Positions 60,680 to 64,000 of a DNA stretch of 64,000 bases are shown here, piece after piece. Numbering within the stretch: position 1 is the stretch's first letter; each line of letters opens with the position of its first letter. Where the stretch lies: positions 124,001 through 188,000 of the forward strand of contig NZ_NISY01000009.1 of the NCBI RefSeq assembly GCF_007595705.1, given 5' to 3'. The notes below the pieces were generated by a model. It did not search any database. It saw only the letters and a program-made list of their open reading frames with translations, and was not told the origin of the DNA. Source of the DNA: Streptomyces sp. SAJ15. Lineage in GTDB: Bacteria > Actinomycetota > Actinomycetes > Streptomycetales > Streptomycetaceae. The position numbers were made by a program, and so were the translations under genes.

Positions 60680-61711
60680 TCACATGGCGGCGACGGGGAG
60701 GTCGCCGGCGTGCACGACGTTGGTGAGCCGCACGGCGCCGCGCAGCACCCGGGCCAGCGCGACGGCGTCGTCCACCGCCCAGATGTGGACGAAGAACAGA
60801 CGCGGCTCGTCCGTCAGGCCGTGGTTGTGGAGTTCGACGACGTTGACGCCGCCCTGGGTCAGGGCCCTGAGGACGCTCTGAACCTCCTTGGCGACCATGG
60901 CGAAGTCGCCGTTGAGCGCGGCGCGGCCGCCGCCCAGGGGCTGGAAGTTGAAGGCCGTGGTCGATCCCAACCCGGGTGGCAGCACCATGCCGTTGTCGGT
61001 GATCTGCTCGCGCCGGACGAAGAGGCACTTGTAGATGCCGTCCTCGACATAGCCCTTGGCCTCCAGCGCCGCGTCGATCCCCTCGCGATCCAGGTCCATG
61101 CGGGCGGAGGGCTCCACGGGGACCGGCGGCGGGGTGGCGGTGCGGTCGAGGGCCGCGCGCAGTCCGCGGGCCAGGACCAGCGGGTCGCCGCCGTGGGCGT
61201 GGACATGGGTCCACCAGACGTCGGGCACCTGGGAGAGCAGGTGCTTGTGGATCGCGGTCTGCTCGATCCCGTGCTCCTGGAGGGCCGCGGTCACCTGTTG
61301 CAGTTCTCCCTCCTCGACCACCACGTCGCCCATCATCAGGGTGTGGCCGTCGGCGTAGCGCACGAAGCCCACATGGGTTCCGAGGGCGAGCGCCGGTGCG
61401 ACGGCGACGCCGTGGGAGGCCACGCTGAGGTCCCGGCGGGGGAAGCCCGTGTGGTAGACGGTGCCGCGCATCATGTTGCCGGCCCGGCCCAACGCGCCGG
61501 CGACGCCCTTCCAGTCGGCCTCGGTCGTCGGCACGGGCTCGATCAGCTTGCGACGGCGCGCCCCAGCCGACTCGCCCGCGTCCGCCCGGGACGACAGGGC
61601 CGTCCCGGCCGCGGCCCCGGCGGCCACCGGCGCCAGGGCGGCGGCCACCACCCACCGCCGCGAAGCGAACCTCCGGGCATCGGCGTCCCGCTGTCGGTCT
61701 CCACTGCTCAC
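60680..61711 (-). CDS. Tat-exported DUF1259 (LppY/LpqO-like) protein
   Basis: From GTG 61711, behind GGAGG, the product has 343 residues. A twin-arginine-type signal (RRFASRRWVVAAALAPVAAG) is followed by two repeats of the DUF1259 module: GRAGNMMRGTVYHTGFPRRD / HTLMMGDVVVEEGELQQVTA, and GMVLPPGLGSTTAFNF / GDFAMVAKEVQSVLRAL. These repeats, ending IHKHLL and VELHNHGL, are the double-domain layout of LppY/LpqO lipoproteins. Function of the domain is unknown. It is convergent with the XRE gene. Confidence 0.82.
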   Translation of the reverse strand: MSSGDRQRDADARRFASRRWVVAAALAPVAAGAAAGTALSSRADAGESAGARRRKLIEPVPTTEADWKGVAGALGRAGNMMRGTVYHTGFPRRDLSVASHGVAVAPALALGTHVGFVRYADGHTLMMGDVVVEEGELQQVTAALQEHGIEQTAIHKHLLSQVPDVWWTHVHAHGGDPLVLARGLRAALDRTATPPPVPVEPSARMDLDREGIDAALEAKGYVEDGIYKCLFVRREQITDNGMVLPPGLGSTTAFNFQPLGGGRAALNGDFAMVAKEVQSVLRALTQGGVNVVELHNHGLTDEPRLFFVHIWAVDDAVALARVLRGAVRLTNVVHAGDLPVAAM

Positions 61712-61939
61712 CTGGCCACCTCCGTGAGGAGATGAGATCACGCCGAGGGGATGAATCATGACAGACATGGCCGAAAACCCCGACGATCGACCGGGTCGGA
61801 CGTGGGCGTAGCCGGCGGCCGCGGCGCCCCGGGCGCGATCAAGGCCCGGGGGCCGGGGTTCCGGGTTCGGGGCCGGGGGCCGAGTCCGGGGCCGGAGGGC
61901 CGGGGTTGACCCCGGCCTGGACGGCGAGCACATTGGAAG

Positions 61940-62025
61940 AGAAGGCATTTATCCCAATTTGCCGTATTTTTCAACCACTTTGCCGTATTTTCAACTACCA
62001 CGCACCAGTGACCAGTGAGGTGGGC
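61940..62025 (+). promoter_or_regulatory. AT-rich region with 21-bp direct repeat upstream of subtilase
   Basis: TTTGCCGTATTTTTCAACCA starts at 61958 and TTTGCCGTATTTTCAACTAC starts at 61979, exactly 21 bases apart. The surrounding 60 bases are far more AT-rich than the window. The block ends about 26 bases before the subtilase ATG and should be the operon promoter and a tandem regulator site. Bases 61712-61939 of the gap are GC-rich and featureless. Confidence 0.55.
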
Positions 62026-63561
62026 ATGATGCGCCAGTACTACCACCGTGACCGTCTGGTCGAGGTGGAACAACTGGACGACGTGATCGCGGTCCGCGTC
62101 GACGGAGACGCCCGCGGCGCCGCCGCCCCCGGGGCGGACCTGGGGACGAGCGCCCGTGGAGCGCTGCGCGAGGCCCACATCGACGAGGAGACCACCGCGG
62201 CCTTCGCGCGGGCCCGCTGGCAGTTCATCACCCCCAGTGCGCGCGCCCGCGAGACGCTGGCCGCCGGTGAGGGTCTGCCCGGGGCGACGGCGGTCGGTAC
62301 GGTGATCCGCCGACCCAACGGCAGGGTCGGCATCGCCACCGACCTGTTGAACGTCCAACTGGTCCCCTCGCTCTCGCCGGCCGAGGCGGAGCGGGAGATG
62401 GAGGCGGCCGGCCTCCAGGTGGTGAACAGGCTCACCTTCGCGGAGAACCTCTACGAGGTGCGCACCACGACGGCCGAGGACGCGCTCGCGGCGTCGACCG
62501 CCCTGCACGAGAACGGGAGTTTCGTCTTCGCCGAGCCCTCCTTCGTGGAGCATGTGCCGCCGCGGTCGGCCCCGACCGACCCCCGGTACCCGGAGCAGTG
62601 GCAGTGGCACAACACCGGAGCCGCGGGCGGCACCGCCGGGGCGGACGTCAACATCGAGCCGGCCTGGGACCGCACCTCCGGAGCCGGCCTCCGCGTCGCG
62701 GTCATCGACACCGGCTTCGACACCGGGCACGAGGACCTCGCCGCCGGAGTGGGTCCGATGTCCGGCTTCTACCGCAGCGGAGTGGCGGGAGCGACCTTCC
62801 GGCAGGGCACCGCGGACATGCCGGACAGCGACCACGGCACCTTCTGCGCCGGCATGGTCGGGGCGCGGCGCGACAACGGACTCGGCGGCGTCGGCGCGGC
62901 CCCCGAATGCGAGCTGACGCTGCTGGCGTGCCTGGAGGACCAGGTCGACACCCAGACCACGCTCGCCCGCGCGGTGGCCTACGCGGCGAACCCCGCGACG
63001 GAGCTCCCCGGGGCCGACCCGGCGGATGGGGCGGACGTCCTCGTCTGCAGCCTGGGGCCGAACGGCGCGGACTGGGATCTGACCAGCACGCTGGAGCTCG
63101 CCCTCGAGGGCGCCGCCGCGGGCGGCCGCCAGGGGAAGGGGCTGGCGATCTTCTGGGCGGCGAGCAACGGCAGGAACGTCGATGTCATGAAGGACGAGGT
63201 CGTCTCGCATCCCGATGTGATCGCCGTGGTGCGGTCCACCCGCAAGGACCTCGAGGACAACGCCGCCCGGGGTCCGGAGGTCGAACTGATCGCCCCCGGG
63301 GTCGGCGTGTTCAGCACCGAGTCGGGCGACGCCTACGCCACCGACACCGGCACCAGCTACGCCGCGCCGTGCGCGGCGGGCTGCGCCGCGCTGGCGCTGT
63401 CGGTCAACCCCGAACTGACCCGAGATCAGCTGCGCGCGATCATGCGCGACTCCGCCGACAAGATCGGCGGGGTGGCCTACCCGGCCGGGCACAACGACGA
63501 CTACGGCTTCGGGCGCGTGAACGCGTGCGAAGCCGTGCTGCTCGCCGCCACGGCCGTGTGA
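62026..63561 (+). CDS. S8-family subtilisin-like serine protease, no signal peptide
   Basis: The 511-residue protein lacks any export signal. An N-terminal domain of about 200 residues (RWQFITPSARARETLAAG, VGTVIRRPNGRVGIATDLLN, EAERE repeats) precedes the catalytic domain. The triad is D228 in VAVIDTGFDTGHED, H270 in DSDHGTFCAGMVG, and S444 in DTGTSYAAPCAAG. The oxyanion Asn is likely in WAASNGRN. The product may act in the cytoplasm or be exported by another route. ATG 62026 or 62029 follows GAGG. The next gene starts 80 bases downstream and a third overlaps closely. Confidence 0.88.
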   Translation: MMRQYYHRDRLVEVEQLDDVIAVRVDGDARGAAAPGADLGTSARGALREAHIDEETTAAFARARWQFITPSARARETLAAGEGLPGATAVGTVIRRPNGRVGIATDLLNVQLVPSLSPAEAEREMEAAGLQVVNRLTFAENLYEVRTTTAEDALAASTALHENGSFVFAEPSFVEHVPPRSAPTDPRYPEQWQWHNTGAAGGTAGADVNIEPAWDRTSGAGLRVAVIDTGFDTGHEDLAAGVGPMSGFYRSGVAGATFRQGTADMPDSDHGTFCAGMVGARRDNGLGGVGAAPECELTLLACLEDQVDTQTTLARAVAYAANPATELPGADPADGADVLVCSLGPNGADWDLTSTLELALEGAAAGGRQGKGLAIFWAASNGRNVDVMKDEVVSHPDVIAVVRSTRKDLEDNAARGPEVELIAPGVGVFSTESGDAYATDTGTSYAAPCAAGCAALALSVNPELTRDQLRAIMRDSADKIGGVAYPAGHNDDYGFGRVNACEAVLLAATAV

Positions 63562-63641
63562 CGGGCGGCGCGCACCGCCGCGGCGTGGCGGGCGCGCCCC
63601 CGTAGTCGAGCACGCCGACGAGTGCACACAGGGACATGACC

Positions 63642-63974
63642 ATGAGCGAAGAACCTCCGGCGGAGGAGCCGGTCCTGCGATGCCATGTGGTGGCCCGGAC
63701 CACGGAGGAGCTCCGGGCGTTCATCGACGAGGTGCGGCCCGACGTCGGCTGCCGGGCCGTCGCCCGGGCCTCGGGGGAGGGCGTCGGCATCGATCTCTAC
63801 CTGAAGCAGGGTCAGCTCGACCGGGCCCGCTCGGCCCGGTCGGCGCCGGCCGTGACCATCATGCCGGTGGAGAACGTCACCGAGAACTGGACCGCCCGCA
63901 AGGGGGAGGTCGGCCACGGCGACCGCTACGCGCGCCGCGGGGCGGTTCCGCACGGCCTGGGACGAAAGGAGTGA
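63642..63974 (+). CDS. Small unknown protein in protease operon
   Basis: The 110-residue product has an alpha/beta pattern (VLRCHVVARTTEELRAFIDE, VRPDVGCRAVARASGEGVGI) and a charged C terminus (ENWTARKGEVGHGDRYARRG). No signal is present. It sits between the subtilase and the following peptidase gene, so a chaperone, inhibitor or substrate role is possible but unsupported. AGGGA lies seven bases before ATG 63642. Confidence 0.65.
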   Translation: MSEEPPAEEPVLRCHVVARTTEELRAFIDEVRPDVGCRAVARASGEGVGIDLYLKQGQLDRARSARSAPAVTIMPVENVTENWTARKGEVGHGDRYARRGAVPHGLGRKE

Positions 63975-63977
63975 GCG

Positions 63978-64000
63978 GTGTATCTCAACGTGGCCGAGAT
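63978..64000 (+). CDS. Start of a gene running off the right edge, possibly M14 zinc carboxypeptidase
   Basis: GTG 63978 follows AAAGGAG with ideal spacing and overlaps the end of the preceding gene's region (stop 63972-63974). Only M-Y-L-N-V-A-E-I is visible. That octapeptide matches the start I recall for Streptomyces M14-family peptidases, so the call is tentative. Confidence 0.35.

Noticed and set aside
1..64000. CRISPR array, transposase, integrase, rRNA or tRNA genes
   Set aside because: The tandem repeats present are too few, too short or lack spacers for CRISPR. No DDE/recombinase motif or structural RNA was recognised on either strand.

Overview
The window is high-GC actinobacterial chromosome and almost certainly Streptomyces. 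Coding runs on both strands with strong third-position G/C bias and many GTG/TTG starts. Several promoters sit so close to the start codon that the transcripts should be leaderless. The families present are typical of the genus: SpoIIE-type phosphatases, a TTC38-like TPR protein, an LRV protein, DUF5937-ArsR, a RING-TerD protein of the MXAN_6230/SCO0854 type, FUSC and DUF1259. I see no rRNA, tRNA, CRISPR array, transposase or integrase. The content looks like a chromosome arm: regulators, exporters, resistance-type enzymes, secreted proteases and decayed genes.

1-13.4 kb: a thiamine-diphosphate E1/transketolase-like enzyme runs off the left edge. It is followed by a secreted FG-GAP protein, a membrane SpoIIE phosphatase, and an alanine-centred group (GNAT, D-Ala-D-Ala ligase-like ATP-grasp enzyme, HxlR regulator, AlaA-like aminotransferase). 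Near-identical paired dyads tie this group together. A LysR/cyclase pair follows, then a coupled DUF1963-SpoIIE operon. 13.5-25 kb: a 1075-residue STAND NTPase with TPRs, an orphan glycine amidinotransferase, a GNAT gene, a D,D-carboxypeptidase-like hydrolase, a YbdK-type carboxylate-amine ligase, a TetR/DUF2867 divergon and small unknowns.

25-38 kb: a second GNAT, a frameshifted aminoglycoside-phosphotransferase-type gene, a FUSC membrane protein, an ECF41/SigJ-like sigma factor, a RimJ-type GNAT, a GMC oxidoreductase, a relic of a formylglycine-generating enzyme gene, an AraC regulator, a tmrB homologue with a TTA third codon, and a VOC relic. 37.6-44.7 kb: a TPR protein, a secreted V8-like protease with a K/P/Q repeat linker and a small membrane protein that shares its YWTPERM motif, an LRV protein, a coiled-coil winged-helix protein and a lipoprotein.

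45-64 kb: a large secreted alpha/beta hydrolase, a divergent ABC-F protein and MFS exporter around a clear promoter/operator, a second MFS divergent from an ArsR regulator across a perfect dyad, a DUF1963-like protein facing the RING-TerD protein, an aldolase-DapA operon divergent from an XRE-cupin regulator, a Tat-exported DUF1259 protein, and a cytoplasmic subtilase, small protein and putative M14 peptidase operon entering the right edge.

The strongest candidates for something undescribed are the shared HxlR-type operators (5.4 and 7.7 kb), the protease/membrane-protein pair (39.5-41.1 kb), the RING-TerD protein (55.1 kb) and the S8-small protein-M14 operon with its AT-rich direct-repeat promoter (62-64 kb). 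All functions are inferred from sequence motifs by eye; no database search was run.
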